NCBI GenBank assembly: GCA_013151865.1
Contig: JAADHN010000089.1
Coordinates: forward strand, 40,327 to 104,326
Length of the DNA: 64,000 nt
Direction of reading: 5' to 3'
Source of the DNA: Kiritimatiellota bacterium
GTDB lineage: Bacteria; Verrucomicrobiota; Lentisphaeria; Oligosphaerales; JAADHN01
The position numbers were made by a program, and so were the translations under genes. Positions 1 to 8,242 of this stretch are shown here, piece after piece. Numbering within the stretch: position 1 is the first letter of the stretch; each line of letters begins with the position of its first letter. The notes beneath the pieces were generated by a model. It was not told where the DNA came from. It made no database searches and worked only from the letters and a program-made list of their open reading frames with translations.

Positions 1-1029
1 GGGACGACAGGCAAACCCACGGTGGTGGGGTATACGGCGGACGACATCGGCATCTGGTCCGAAGTCATGGTGCGCACGTTCCAGTGTATCGGCATTCGGG
101 CCGGAGACGTTGTCCAGAACGCCTACGGATACGGGCTGTTCACCGGAGGACTCGGCGCCCATTACGGCCTTGAGCGCCTCGGTTGCACTGTGATTCCGAT
201 GAGTGGCGGCAACACGGAAAGACAATTGATGGTCATGCGAGACTTTGGGGTGTCCGCCATCTGCTGCACGCCATCGTATTTCCTTCACCTCGCAGAACAG
301 GCCGAGGCCGCCGGAGTGCCGATTCAGAAAACCAGGCTGCGCAAAGGCGTGTTCGGCGCCGAACCTTGGTCGGACTCCATGCGGAAGCGGATCGAAGAAA
401 GCACTGGGATCAGCGCTTTCGACATCTACGGCCTTTCCGAAGTCATCGGCCCGGGCGTGGCCAGCGAGTGCGAGGCCAAGAGCGGCCTCCATATCTTCGA
501 GGACCATTTTTATCCCGAAATCATCGACCCCGACACCGGTGAGGCCCTGCCGCCCGGCGAGCAAGGGGAACTGGTCTTTACGATGATTACCAAGGAGGCC
601 CTGCCACTGATCCGATACCGGACGCGGGACATCACCGCGCTGCATTACGCCCAATGCGCCTGTGGGCGCACCTTGGTGCGCATGGATCGGATCTCTCATC
701 GTACGGACGACATGCTCATTATCCGCGGGGTCAATCTCTATCCGTCTCAGATCGAATCCATTCTGCTCGAAGTCGAAGGCACCGAGCCCCACTATCAGCT
801 CATCGTAAGCCGGGCAGGCGTCCTCGACGACCTTGAAGTGAAAGTGGAAGTCACTCCGCAAGTCTTCTCCGACGAAGTCCGGCACTTGGAGGCCTTGCGT
901 GCCAAACTCCAGGAGAAGATCAAGTCGTTGATCGGTCTTTCCGCAAAAGTGACTTTCGTCGAACCGGGCAACATCGAACGGAGCATGGGTAAAGCGAAAC
1001 GTGTTCTCGACCTGCGCGAAAACGTGTGA
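1..1029 (+). CDS. paaK: Phenylacetate-CoA ligase family protein (5' end outside window)
   Basis: Adenylate-forming ligase that activates an aryl acid such as phenylacetate to its CoA thioester with ATP, in the cytoplasm. The frame is open from the first base, so the N-terminus lies outside the window; 342 of the roughly 430 residues usual for the family are present. The visible part opens inside the AMP-binding loop (GTTGKPT). It then shows the central acyl-adenylate motif YGLSE, the hinge region (YRTRD) and the C-terminal lid with the family pattern [10 protein letters not shown]. An ACT-domain gene follows after 78 bp. PaaK-ACT pairs commonly follow indolepyruvate or 2-oxoacid oxidoreductase genes (established association), so iorAB-like genes upstream are possible but not seen. 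The family call is firm; the exact substrate is not. Confidence 0.93.
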   Translation, partial: GTTGKPTVVGYTADDIGIWSEVMVRTFQCIGIRAGDVVQNAYGYGLFTGGLGAHYGLERLGCTVIPMSGGNTERQLMVMRDFGVSAICCTPSYFLHLAEQAEAAGVPIQKTRLRKGVFGAEPWSDSMRKRIEESTGISAFDIYGLSEVIGPGVASECEAKSGLHIFEDHFYPEIIDPDTGEALPPGEQGELVFTMITKEALPLIRYRTRDITALHYAQCACGRTLVRMDRISHRTDDMLIIRGVNLYPSQIESILLEVEGTEPHYQLIVSRAGVLDDLEVKVEVTPQVFSDEVRHLEALRAKLQEKIKSLIGLSAKVTFVEPGNIERSMGKAKRVLDLRENV

Positions 1030-1107
1030 GTCGTCTCGAGGAACATGCACGGCAAGAGCTTCAAGGCACGCCCGGGCGAATGCCCCAACCATGGAGGGAC
1101 CCATCCC

Positions 1108-1533
1108 ATGAAGATCAGACAACTGTCCATTTTCCTCGAAAACCGCGCGGGACGTTTGGCGCACGTGACCGGCGTCCTGGGAAAAGCCGGGGTCAATCTC
1201 CTGGCCCTCTCTTTGGCCGACACAACGGATTTCGGCATCTTGAGGGTCATCGTGGACGACGTCGAAACGGCAAGAAGAGTCCTCCAGGAAAACCACATCA
1301 TTTGTATGGTCAACGACGTGACCGCGGTCGAGGTGGCCGATGAACCGGGGGGGCTCGCACGGATTCTCGAGCTGTTGCTCAAGAACGATGTGAATGTGGA
1401 GTATATGTACGCGTTTTCCCAACGCCAAGCCGGCCGGGCCGCCTTGGTTTTCCGGTTCGACGATCCCGATAAAGCCGTGGGCGCCCTGCAGGAAGCCGGC
1501 ATCAACGTTTTTGCCCATGTGGACCTGCTTTGA
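1108..1533 (+). CDS. Tandem ACT-domain regulatory protein
   Basis: A 141-residue protein made almost entirely of two ACT folds, small ligand-binding domains that usually sense amino acids. The first repeat starts at once (MKIRQLSIFLENRAGRL) and the second begins near residue 73 (DEPGGLARILELL). The ATG at 1108 is preferred over an in-frame ATG at 1045 because GGAGGG lies 10 nt upstream and the conserved domain begins right there. No catalytic domain is attached. It sits between paaK and an ABC ATPase gene, and its stop overlaps the next start (TTGA), so the three are probably co-transcribed. A role as amino-acid or aryl-acid sensor for the PaaK pathway is inference from context. Confidence 0.88.
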   Translation: MKIRQLSIFLENRAGRLAHVTGVLGKAGVNLLALSLADTTDFGILRVIVDDVETARRVLQENHIICMVNDVTAVEVADEPGGLARILELLLKNDVNVEYMYAFSQRQAGRAALVFRFDDPDKAVGALQEAGINVFAHVDLL

Positions 1534-2573
1534 AAAGACCCCGCTCACTGCACCCCGACGACGTCGATGGCGGCTCGGACGCAATGCACGCTCCGGCCCC
1601 CGAACCCAGCCTCGACGTCCAAGGACTTTCCGTGGGCTTTCAAATCGAGACGGGGACAACGGTCGAAGTTCTGACAGACGTCAGTTTCCGCGTCTTCCCC
1701 AGTGAAATATTCGCACTCGTAGGCGAAAGCGGCTGCGGCAAGTCGGTGACCTGTCTCGCCCTCACGCGATTGTTGCCCTCTCCGCCGGCACGTCACTTGG
1801 GCGGTGCGGTCCGCGTCGGGGGACGAGATGTCTACCGCCTTGGCCCGGGCGAACTCCGCAAAGTCCGTGGGCACGGCGTGGCTTATGTTTTTCAGGAACC
1901 GGCAACTGCACTCAACCCGGTGCGCCGCATCGGCCCTCAGATTGCCGAGGCGGTCCGCTTGCACTCAAGGCGGGGCGATCCCGTCGCCTCCAGAGTCACT
2001 GAACTCCTCCATGCAGTTGGCATACCGGAACCCGAACGCTGTGCTCGGGCCTTTCCGCACCAACTCAGTGGAGGCATGAAACAGCGCGTCGCACTGGCCA
2101 TGGCCTTGGCAATGAAGCCGGGCATTTTGGTGGCCGATGAACCGACAACCGCCCTGGATGTCACCGTTCAAGCCCAGATACTCGAATTGCTGAGAAACAT
2201 TCGGGACCGTAGCGGCATGGCGATCATTCTGGTCACCCATGATCTCGGGATCGTCTCAGAAACCGCGGACCGTGTCGCCGTCATGTACGCCGGCCGAATT
2301 GTGGAGATCGCGCCCGTGGACGCCCTGTTTCGCGGACCGCGACACCCGTACACGCGGGCGTTGCTCGAGGCCGTCCCGCGCTTGGACACGCCTCTGTCGG
2401 CTGGATTGACCACCATCCCCGGACGTGTCCCCACTCCCCGGGAGTATGGGGCGGGTTGCCGGTTCGCCAACCGTTGTCCGGTGGCGAAACCCACGTGCTC
2501 GAAGGTTGTGCCGCAATTGAAGGAAGTGGTCGCCGGGCATGCCTCGGCCTGTCTGGCGACCGAGGGCGCTTGA
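1530..2573 (+). CDS. Oligopeptide/dipeptide ABC transporter ATP-binding protein (OppD/DppD type)
   Basis: ATPase subunit of a peptide-type importer. Walker A GESGCGKS lies at about residues 65-72, followed by signature LSGGMKQR, Walker B ILVADEP and the switch histidine in THDLG. The C-terminus has the cysteine-bearing extension of the Opp/Dpp family (GCRFANRCP and nearby cysteines). The start is uncertain: TTG at 1530 overlaps the previous stop by 4 nt and suggests translational coupling, while ATG at 1584 would give a more usual N-terminus; neither has a strong ribosome-binding site. No permease, second ATPase or substrate-binding gene is adjacent, so it is an orphan ATPase here. Its partners are probably encoded elsewhere. 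Confidence 0.9.
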   Translation: MKRPRSLHPDDVDGGSDAMHAPAPEPSLDVQGLSVGFQIETGTTVEVLTDVSFRVFPSEIFALVGESGCGKSVTCLALTRLLPSPPARHLGGAVRVGGRDVYRLGPGELRKVRGHGVAYVFQEPATALNPVRRIGPQIAEAVRLHSRRGDPVASRVTELLHAVGIPEPERCARAFPHQLSGGMKQRVALAMALAMKPGILVADEPTTALDVTVQAQILELLRNIRDRSGMAIILVTHDLGIVSETADRVAVMYAGRIVEIAPVDALFRGPRHPYTRALLEAVPRLDTPLSAGLTTIPGRVPTPREYGAGCRFANRCPVAKPTCSKVVPQLKEVVAGHASACLATEGA

Positions 2574-2785
2574 GTACCGAGCTGCAGACACGAGGTCGGG
2601 TCCGACAATCCGCCATGCTGTCTCGCAGGCATAGAATCGCCGGTCCGATCCGTCGGGACCTCAGGCGTGATCGATACAACCACATTGCGCATTGAGTACC
2701 ACCGGAAAGAGCGCTGGTTCGCTTTAACCCGGCGCACTCGGCCCTTTTCGGTTGGGGCTCTGCGGTGTCAGGAGGACACACGTCC

Positions 2786-4066
2786 ATGAAAGCACTTGTT
2801 GTCGGCGGCGGCGGACGCGAACACGCACTTGTGTGGGCGCTGGATCGGAGCCCGAGCCTCGAAGCGGTTTATTGTGCGCCCGGGAACGACGGAATGCGTC
2901 AGGCCGAATGCGTGCCGTTCGAGGGGCCCGAGCAGATCGCCGCGTTTGCTGAACAGGCCGGCGTCGACCTGACTGTCGTGGGGCCCGAGGCGCCGCTATG
3001 CGCAGGGATCGTGGACGTCTTCCGCGACCGTGGGCTCCGCATCATCGGTCCCACAGCCGCGGCAGCCCGGCTCGAGGCGAGCAAATCGTTTGCCAAAGAC
3101 TTCATGCTCCGGTATGGGATACCGACCGCACGGGCCGAGGTTTTCACCGATGAAGGGCAGGCCTTGGAGTGTCTCCGACGGCGACCGGTCCCGATTGTGG
3201 TCAAAGCGGACGGACTCGCCGCCGGCAAGGGCGTCATCGTCGCCGCGACTCGTGAAGAGGCGGCATCCGCTGTTCGCGCCTGTTTTGCCGGGCGTTTCGG
3301 CGAAGCCGGGCGGAAAGTCCTGGTCGAGGACTGTTTGGTGGGAGAGGAGGCCTCGATCATCGCGCTGACCGACGGCCGCACCATCGTTCCCCTCGCCACG
3401 TCCCAAGACCACAAACGCATCGGAGACGGCGATACAGGGCCGAATACCGGAGGCATGGGAGCCTATTCGCCGACCCCGGCTGTGCCCCCCGCGCTGATGG
3501 ACCGGATTCGGAGCGACATCCTGGACCGATTCCTGGCAGGATGTTGCGCCGAAAACCTGGATTATCGCGGGGTGATCTACGCCGGAATCATGATCACCGA
3601 CAGAGGGCCGCAAGTCCTCGAATTCAATGTGCGCCTGGGCGACCCGGAAACCCAGGCCATTCTGCCGAGACTCGACACCGATTTGGGCGTGGCACTGATT
3701 GCCGCGGCGGACCGGCGCTTGGATGAAGTCGACATCCGCTGGTCGCCCCAGCCCGCCGTATGCGTCGTCATGGCCTCGAAAGGATACCCCGGAACTTACG
3801 CCAAGGGAGAAGTGATCCAAGGGATCGAGGAGGCGGAACGCCACGGTGCTGTGGTGTTTCACGCGGGCACGCGCCGTGACGGGTCCGGACGTATCGTCAC
3901 CGACGGGGGACGCGTCCTGGGGGTCACCGCCTTGGGAGACGATCTGCCGTCTGCGGTAAAGAATGTCTACCGCGCCGTGCGGTGCATCCACTGGCCGGGC
4001 GCCTTTTATCGCCGCGATATCGCCGCAAAAGCCCTGCGGCGCTTGTCGGGCGCCGATCCGTCCTGA
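2786..4066 (+). CDS. purD: Phosphoribosylamine--glycine ligase
   Basis: Purine biosynthesis step 2: ATP-dependent joining of 5-phosphoribosylamine and glycine to GAR, in the cytoplasm. The 426 residues match the usual length. The N-domain opens with the nucleotide-binding pattern VVGGGGREHAL. The ATP-grasp core has VKADGLAAGKGV, the phosphate-contact stretch NTGGMGAYSP and the metal-binding EFNVRLGDPETQ. The ATG at 2786 is chosen over upstream in-frame codons because GGAGG lies 10 nt before it and the N-terminal strand starts at once (MKALVVGGG). It follows a 212-bp gap and is probably its own transcription unit. No other pur genes are adjacent. Confidence 0.97.
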   Translation: MKALVVGGGGREHALVWALDRSPSLEAVYCAPGNDGMRQAECVPFEGPEQIAAFAEQAGVDLTVVGPEAPLCAGIVDVFRDRGLRIIGPTAAAARLEASKSFAKDFMLRYGIPTARAEVFTDEGQALECLRRRPVPIVVKADGLAAGKGVIVAATREEAASAVRACFAGRFGEAGRKVLVEDCLVGEEASIIALTDGRTIVPLATSQDHKRIGDGDTGPNTGGMGAYSPTPAVPPALMDRIRSDILDRFLAGCCAENLDYRGVIYAGIMITDRGPQVLEFNVRLGDPETQAILPRLDTDLGVALIAAADRRLDEVDIRWSPQPAVCVVMASKGYPGTYAKGEVIQGIEEAERHGAVVFHAGTRRDGSGRIVTDGGRVLGVTALGDDLPSAVKNVYRAVRCIHWPGAFYRRDIAAKALRRLSGADPS

Positions 4067-4375
4067 TGCACTTGGCCCAAGGCAGCGGAAAACAGCTTGC
4101 CCGCGGCATCTGTCCGGAGCCGGCCGCGGATGTGGCAGGGGACAAACACGAGGCGGGCAACAAGCGGTGGGTTCTGTGAGGCAAGTGGTCGTGACGGTCG
4201 CCGCCAGGCGGGTCGTCCCGCACGCGCGACCGCTTCCCGGGGACTGAAGGTCTCCGCCGTCACTGATCCGTTATCGAAGCGGACGGGCACGACTTGTGCC
4301 GAAGCAAACCACGTGCTAAAGTTTCTCATAGGAGCGCGTGAGAATGGGTCGTCGAACTGGGAGGCGAGTCCACGC
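4067..4375 (+). other. Intergenic region without a supported gene
   Basis: About 310 bp between purD and the FHA gene. Open frames here are short and lack family motifs. Apart from a weak promoter-like pair near 4294-4322, I see nothing in it. Confidence 0.5.
4294..4322 (+). promoter_or_regulatory. Weak sigma70-like promoter candidate for the FHA gene
   Basis: TTGTGC (4294-4299), a 17-bp spacer and TAAAGT (4317-4322), 53 bp before the FHA start. It matches consensus at 3 and 4 of 6 positions. Spacing and placement are good, sequence match is modest. Confidence 0.3.
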
Positions 4376-4867
4376 ATGGCTAAACTGGTTTGCATTGCCG
4401 GCATGAACAAGGGCGACGAGTTTCCCTTGCCCGAAGGGACCACGACCATTGGGCGGGACCGAACTTGCGACATCATCCTCTACGACAAGAAATGTTCGCG
4501 CGTCCACTGCCAGGTGCATTGCAAAGGAAAGTTCTACACGGTCGAGGACTTGAACAGCCGAAACGGTACCTTTCTGAATCGAAAGAGGATCACCAAACGA
4601 AGAAACCTCCAGGAAGGCGACCGGATCCATCTTGGAAGCACCACGCTCGAATTGAGCGAAAAACCTATCGGGGATTTGCTTGACCAAACGGCGGCCGAGG
4701 TCGCCGCCGAACTGGCGGACCAGGAATTCGGCAAGGTTTTCAAGAACGCCACCGTGGAAGCTGTTCGCTCGCACGTCGAAAGCAAGAAGACCGCGAAATC
4801 CGGCGGTCTTTTCGCTTTTCTACGTCGGAAATCCGGCGGGAAAAAGAACGCGGCCGACCGCGATTGA
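4376..4867 (+). CDS. FHA-domain protein
   Basis: A 163-residue cytoplasmic protein with an N-terminal forkhead-associated domain, which binds phosphothreonine peptides. The hallmark residues are present: GRDRTCDI, SRVHC, then NSRNGTF, within roughly residues 25-75. The C-terminal 60 residues are charged and end in a lysine/arginine-rich tail (FLRRKSGGKKN) with no recognised domain. The start at 4376 is chosen because the FHA strand begins immediately (MAKLVCIAG) and GGGAGG lies about 12 nt upstream. No kinase or phosphatase gene is adjacent, so the partner is unknown. Confidence 0.87.
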   Translation: MAKLVCIAGMNKGDEFPLPEGTTTIGRDRTCDIILYDKKCSRVHCQVHCKGKFYTVEDLNSRNGTFLNRKRITKRRNLQEGDRIHLGSTTLELSEKPIGDLLDQTAAEVAAELADQEFGKVFKNATVEAVRSHVESKKTAKSGGLFAFLRRKSGGKKNAADRD

Positions 4868-5246
4868 AGAGGACTTCGCCGTCGCCTGCGCCCACTCGAG
4901 GCAAGGGGCGTCCGCAGCAGGCGCCGAACAGCGACCGGCAGGCGGAATTCGACCCCCGTGTGGTGTTCGGGCACTATCTTCGTTCGCTCCTTCTCGGGCA
5001 GCGCGGCACGCAACCTCCGGAATCGAAGCGGCCCCCGGAAAAGACGTTGGCGGTGCGCCATGGGGGACATTGCCGCAAGTCCGAGCGGAACCCACCTTTC
5101 CAGAGGCGCGAACCGGATTGCCGCTCCGGCAACAACGTCGCAGGGCAGAGAGAGGTCGAGCGCCGCGGCTTCCAGCCGCCGACCCGCGAGGGCGACAATC
5201 CGCCCGGGGCCGAGGTGATTAACGGGACCTTTGCATCATCGACAGG
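4868..5246. other. Intergenic region without a supported gene
   Basis: About 380 bp before the aroF promoter candidate. Overlapping frames on both strands have random-looking arginine/proline-rich translations typical of GC-rich non-coding DNA. I see no family motif, repeat or RNA gene. Confidence 0.5.
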
Positions 5247-5276
5247 TTGCGATTCGTCACCGCGGTGTCATAGTAT
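5247..5276 (+). promoter_or_regulatory. Promoter candidate for the aroF leader
   Basis: TTGCGA (5247-5252), an 18-bp spacer and TAGTAT (5271-5276). It would start a transcript near 5283, about 300 nt before the aroF ATG. Each box matches consensus at 4 of 6 positions. Confidence 0.4.
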
Positions 5277-5282
5277 CCACGT

Positions 5283-5583
5283 TGTTACAGAGGCGTGAGT
5301 GAGCGACAGAAGCGAAGGCGCAAAGCAGTTGCGGGGTTTTCCGGAACAGTTTTGGTTTACGTACGGCCGGGCGGGATGGCACGACCTCCCGTCTTCCGGG
5401 TAGCCGCTGTTCCCGGCAGACGAATAGAAGCCGTGTTCTCCCGACAGGAGGCACGGCTTTCTTGTTGCGAATTACCCCGGTGGGGCCCGGATGCAGGCGA
5501 ACGTGCCGACTCCGTGCCATCGCATGCACGGTTTCCGAGGTGCACGGCAATTCGGGCGAACTGCGATAACGGGACAGTCCATC
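5283..5583 (+). promoter_or_regulatory. Structured 5' leader of aroF (candidate attenuator or riboswitch)
   Basis: An unusually long untranslated stretch ahead of aroF with three consecutive hairpins. H1 is CGGGA/TCCCG at 5372-5391. H2 is a two-part stem at 5390-5422 (CGTCT/AGACG, one mismatch, CCGGG/CCCGG). H3 is a terminator-like hairpin at 5428-5459. H1 and H2 share two bases, so they compete at their junction. H1 displays TGGCACG in its loop, which recalls the T-box core, but the second antiterminator helix is absent and I do not call it a T-box. Feedback control of this pathway entry enzyme by aromatic amino acids is known in other bacteria; its use here is inference. Confidence 0.4.
5428..5466 (+). 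terminator. Terminator-like hairpin in the aroF leader
   Basis: A perfect 8-bp stem AAGCCGTG (5428-5435) / CACGGCTT (5452-5459), with an inner CTCC/GGAG pairing in the 16-nt loop, followed by a moderately T-rich TTCTTGTTG. It lies 124 bp upstream of the aroF start and could act as a conditional terminator. The T tract is interrupted, so it is not a textbook terminator. Confidence 0.45.
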
Positions 5584-6603
5584 ATGATAATCGTTTTCAA
5601 ACCGCACGCGACCGACCGGCAAATCGACGACGTCAAAAAGCAGATCCGACACCTGGGCTACGAGCCTCGCGTTATCCGCGGTGTCGAGCAAACGGTGATT
5701 GGGGCGGTCGGCGACGAACTCTCTCACCGTTCACTCGAAATCCTCCGGAGTATTCCGTATGTGGAGAACGTGGTGCCGATTCAGAAACGGTACAAACTGG
5801 CCAGCCGAGAATACCATCCCGAGGACACGGTCGTGTGCATCGGGGAGTTCTCCATCGGCGGCGGTGCTTTCCAGGTGATCGCCGGGCCTTGCGCCGTCGA
5901 GGGGGCGGACCAGTTCCGCCGAGCGGCGCGCGACCTCGCCTCGGTCGGGGTCCATATCCTGCGCGCTTCCGTTTTCAAACCGCGGACCTCTCCGTACGAC
6001 TTTCAGGGGTTGGCCGAAGCCGGCCTCGAAATCGTGGCTGCAGTCAAAGAGGAATTCGGCGTTGCAGTGACCATTGAGGTCGTAGCCCCCGCCCACGTGG
6101 AGAGTGTGGCCAAGGTGGCCGACATCCTGCAAATCGGGGCCCGAAACTGCCAGAATTACCACCTGCTTGAAATCGCCGCCGGGGCCGGCAAGCCGGTCCT
6201 CCTTAAACGCGGCATGGCAACCACCGTCGAGGAGTGGATCTCGGCCGCCGAGTATCTTCTGGTGCATGGATGCAAGGACGTGGTGCTCTGCGAACGCGGA
6301 ATCCGCACCTTCGAGAACTCGACCCGCAGTACGCTCGACATCAGTTCGGTGGCCGTGGCCAAACGAGAGACGCACCTTCCGGTCATCGTCGACCCCAGCC
6401 ACGCCGCCGGTTTCCATGCCCTCGTGCTGCCGCTGGCCAGGGCCGGGGTGGCTGTCGGGGCCGACGGCCTGCTCATCGAGGCGCACCCGAATCCCGTGGC
6501 CGCTCTGAGCGACGGCCCCCAGCAGTTGGCCAGTCATGCGTTTGGCGAGGTTATGGCGGAATTGCGCCCCTTGGTCGAACTTTCGGGAAAGACTTTGGTC
6601 TGA
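5584..6603 (+). CDS. aroF: 3-deoxy-7-phosphoheptulonate synthase (type I-beta, with N-terminal regulatory domain)
   Basis: First enzyme of the shikimate pathway: condenses phosphoenolpyruvate with erythrose 4-phosphate to DAHP. The 339 residues fit the Thermotoga-type enzyme: an N-terminal ferredoxin-like domain (about 1-70, MIIVFKPHAT start), then the KDO8P/DAHP synthase barrel. Catalytic-core motifs are GPCAVEG, ASVFKPRTSPY, LLKRGMATT, LCERGIRTFE and VDPSHAAG. In this subgroup the N-terminal domain carries feedback inhibition by aromatic amino acids. The start at 5584 is favoured over an upstream in-frame ATG at 5491 because the regulatory domain begins exactly there. The long structured leader suggests additional control of expression. 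Confidence 0.95.
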   Translation: MIIVFKPHATDRQIDDVKKQIRHLGYEPRVIRGVEQTVIGAVGDELSHRSLEILRSIPYVENVVPIQKRYKLASREYHPEDTVVCIGEFSIGGGAFQVIAGPCAVEGADQFRRAARDLASVGVHILRASVFKPRTSPYDFQGLAEAGLEIVAAVKEEFGVAVTIEVVAPAHVESVAKVADILQIGARNCQNYHLLEIAAGAGKPVLLKRGMATTVEEWISAAEYLLVHGCKDVVLCERGIRTFENSTRSTLDISSVAVAKRETHLPVIVDPSHAAGFHALVLPLARAGVAVGADGLLIEAHPNPVAALSDGPQQLASHAFGEVMAELRPLVELSGKTLV

Positions 6604-6660
6604 TTCGGCGACGACAAGGTGGATTCAAATCGTGCACAGTAGAATCTCGGGGGGTCCGCC

Positions 6661-8121
6661 ATGAAGGGTTTCCAGGGAATACGACCACCGGCGGTTGCCG
6701 GGCAATTCTACCCCGACGATCCGGGTCGGTTGAAGGCGGCTGTACAGGATTGTCTTGCCGCCGGGGCACGCCCGACAGCGGCTGAAAGGGCACCGGTCAG
6801 GGCCCTGATTGTTCCTCACGCCGGGTACCAATTCTCCGGTCCCACCGCCGGCAAGGGGTATGCCCTGCTATGCGACGCAGCCGCCCCGCACCATTCACGA
6901 TGCCTGGTCCTCGCGCCCAGTCACCGATCTTGGTTCCGTGGACTCGGGATTGGCGCTTTCGCGGCTTACGAGACCCCGCTGGGCGCCGTTCCCGTTGACG
7001 AAGCAACCTGCCGGCAATTGATCTCAGCCCATGGTCTCATCGCAGACCGGCCGGACGTCCACGCTCACGAACACGCCCTTGAAGTGCATCTGCCGTTCGT
7101 GCACACCGTACTGCCGGAGGCAACTCTTGTCCCGATAGTGTGCGGGGAAATGAGGCTTGAAGAAATCCGGGAGGTCGGTGCGATACTGGCCCGGCAGCTC
7201 TGGCTCCCGAATACTCTGTGGATTGTGAGTTCGGACTTCACCCACTACGGACGCTCGTTCGGTTACGTCCCATTCACCCACGATGTGCCCAAGCGCTTGG
7301 AAGAACTCGATCAGGGCGCCATCGACCGTATCCTCGATGCAGACTGCGCCGGGTTTCTCCAATACGTGGAACAGACCGGGGCGACCGTCTGCGGACGTAT
7401 CCCCATTGCCCTGCTGCTGGCGGCACTCGAATCCATCGCAGCAGAGGTCGACCTCCGGCTGATCGACTACACCACTTCCGGAGCACTCACCCACGACTAC
7501 CGCCACACGGTCAGCTATGCCACCCTTGCGGTACGGGACCGTGCGACCGCCCCGACCGAGCACAGCGACTTCCTCGCCGAGTCGGAAAAAAACCTCCTGC
7601 TTCACCTGGCCAGGGAGACCCTCCGCTGCAGCTTCGGAAGCGTTTCCATTCGCGTGCCCGAAACCGTGTTGGCGTCACCCCGACTCACTGCTGACGGCGC
7701 TGTCTTCGTGACCCTGAAGCACTGCGGCCGCCTCCGGGGTTGCGTCGGTTGCCTCGAGGCGGTCGAGCCGCTCTATGAGAGCGTCATTCGCTACACCAAA
7801 AGTGCCGCGTTCCACGATTCACGTTTTCACCCTCTCGCTGAGGAAGAACTGAACAAGATCACGATCGAGATATCCGTGCTCACGCCGCCACGCCCGGTCG
7901 CCGGACCGGACGAGATCGAAATCGGCAGGCACGGCATCGTCCTCGAAAAACGCGGTCGGCGCGCCGTGTTTCTGCCGCAAGTGCCGGTCGAGGAGCACTG
8001 GGACCTGGAGACCACACTGCAGTATCTGGCCATGAAGGCTGGCCTGGGGCCCGACGAGTGGCGTCGCGGCACACGCTTTTCCGTGTTCGAGGCCGTTGTT
8101 TTCGGGGAACCGCAACTGTGA
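6661..8121 (+). CDS. Memo-AMMECR1 fusion protein (AmmeMemoRadiSam system proteins B and A)
   Basis: A 486-residue fusion. Residues about 1-290 form a Memo-family domain, related to metal-dependent extradiol dioxygenases, with IVPHAGYQFSG, LAPSH, HALEVHLPF and SSDFTHYG. Residues about 305-480 form an AMMECR1 domain with LRGCVGCLEA and YTKSAAFHDSRF. The two usually occur as separate or fused genes with a dedicated radical SAM protein (the AmmeMemoRadiSam system; biochemical role unknown). Here that radical SAM gene is present but 36 kb away (44583-45704, minus strand). The start at 6661 begins the Memo N-terminus (RPPAVAGQFYP) and has GGGGG about 8 nt upstream. It lies 57 bp after aroF and may be co-transcribed with it. 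Confidence 0.92.
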   Translation: MKGFQGIRPPAVAGQFYPDDPGRLKAAVQDCLAAGARPTAAERAPVRALIVPHAGYQFSGPTAGKGYALLCDAAAPHHSRCLVLAPSHRSWFRGLGIGAFAAYETPLGAVPVDEATCRQLISAHGLIADRPDVHAHEHALEVHLPFVHTVLPEATLVPIVCGEMRLEEIREVGAILARQLWLPNTLWIVSSDFTHYGRSFGYVPFTHDVPKRLEELDQGAIDRILDADCAGFLQYVEQTGATVCGRIPIALLLAALESIAAEVDLRLIDYTTSGALTHDYRHTVSYATLAVRDRATAPTEHSDFLAESEKNLLLHLARETLRCSFGSVSIRVPETVLASPRLTADGAVFVTLKHCGRLRGCVGCLEAVEPLYESVIRYTKSAAFHDSRFHPLAEEELNKITIEISVLTPPRPVAGPDEIEIGRHGIVLEKRGRRAVFLPQVPVEEHWDLETTLQYLAMKAGLGPDEWRRGTRFSVFEAVVFGEPQL

Positions 8122-8242
8122 GGCATCGCTTGCCGCCGCAGTCGAGCAACGGCCCTCTGTCCGATATGGCCATACGGGCCCTTGAGACGGTTTCGATAGT
8201 CCACCGGGCGGGGCCGACGGCCGTCAATCCGAGACGGACACC

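Noticed and set aside
4864..5298. 144-codon frame after the FHA gene
   Set aside because: TTG start, no ribosome-binding site, low-complexity Arg/Pro content and overlap with the aroF promoter region.
5372..5391. T-box riboswitch core
   Set aside because: TGGCACG recalls the T-box bulge, but the second antiterminator helix and a specifier stem are missing. It is kept only as a structured leader.
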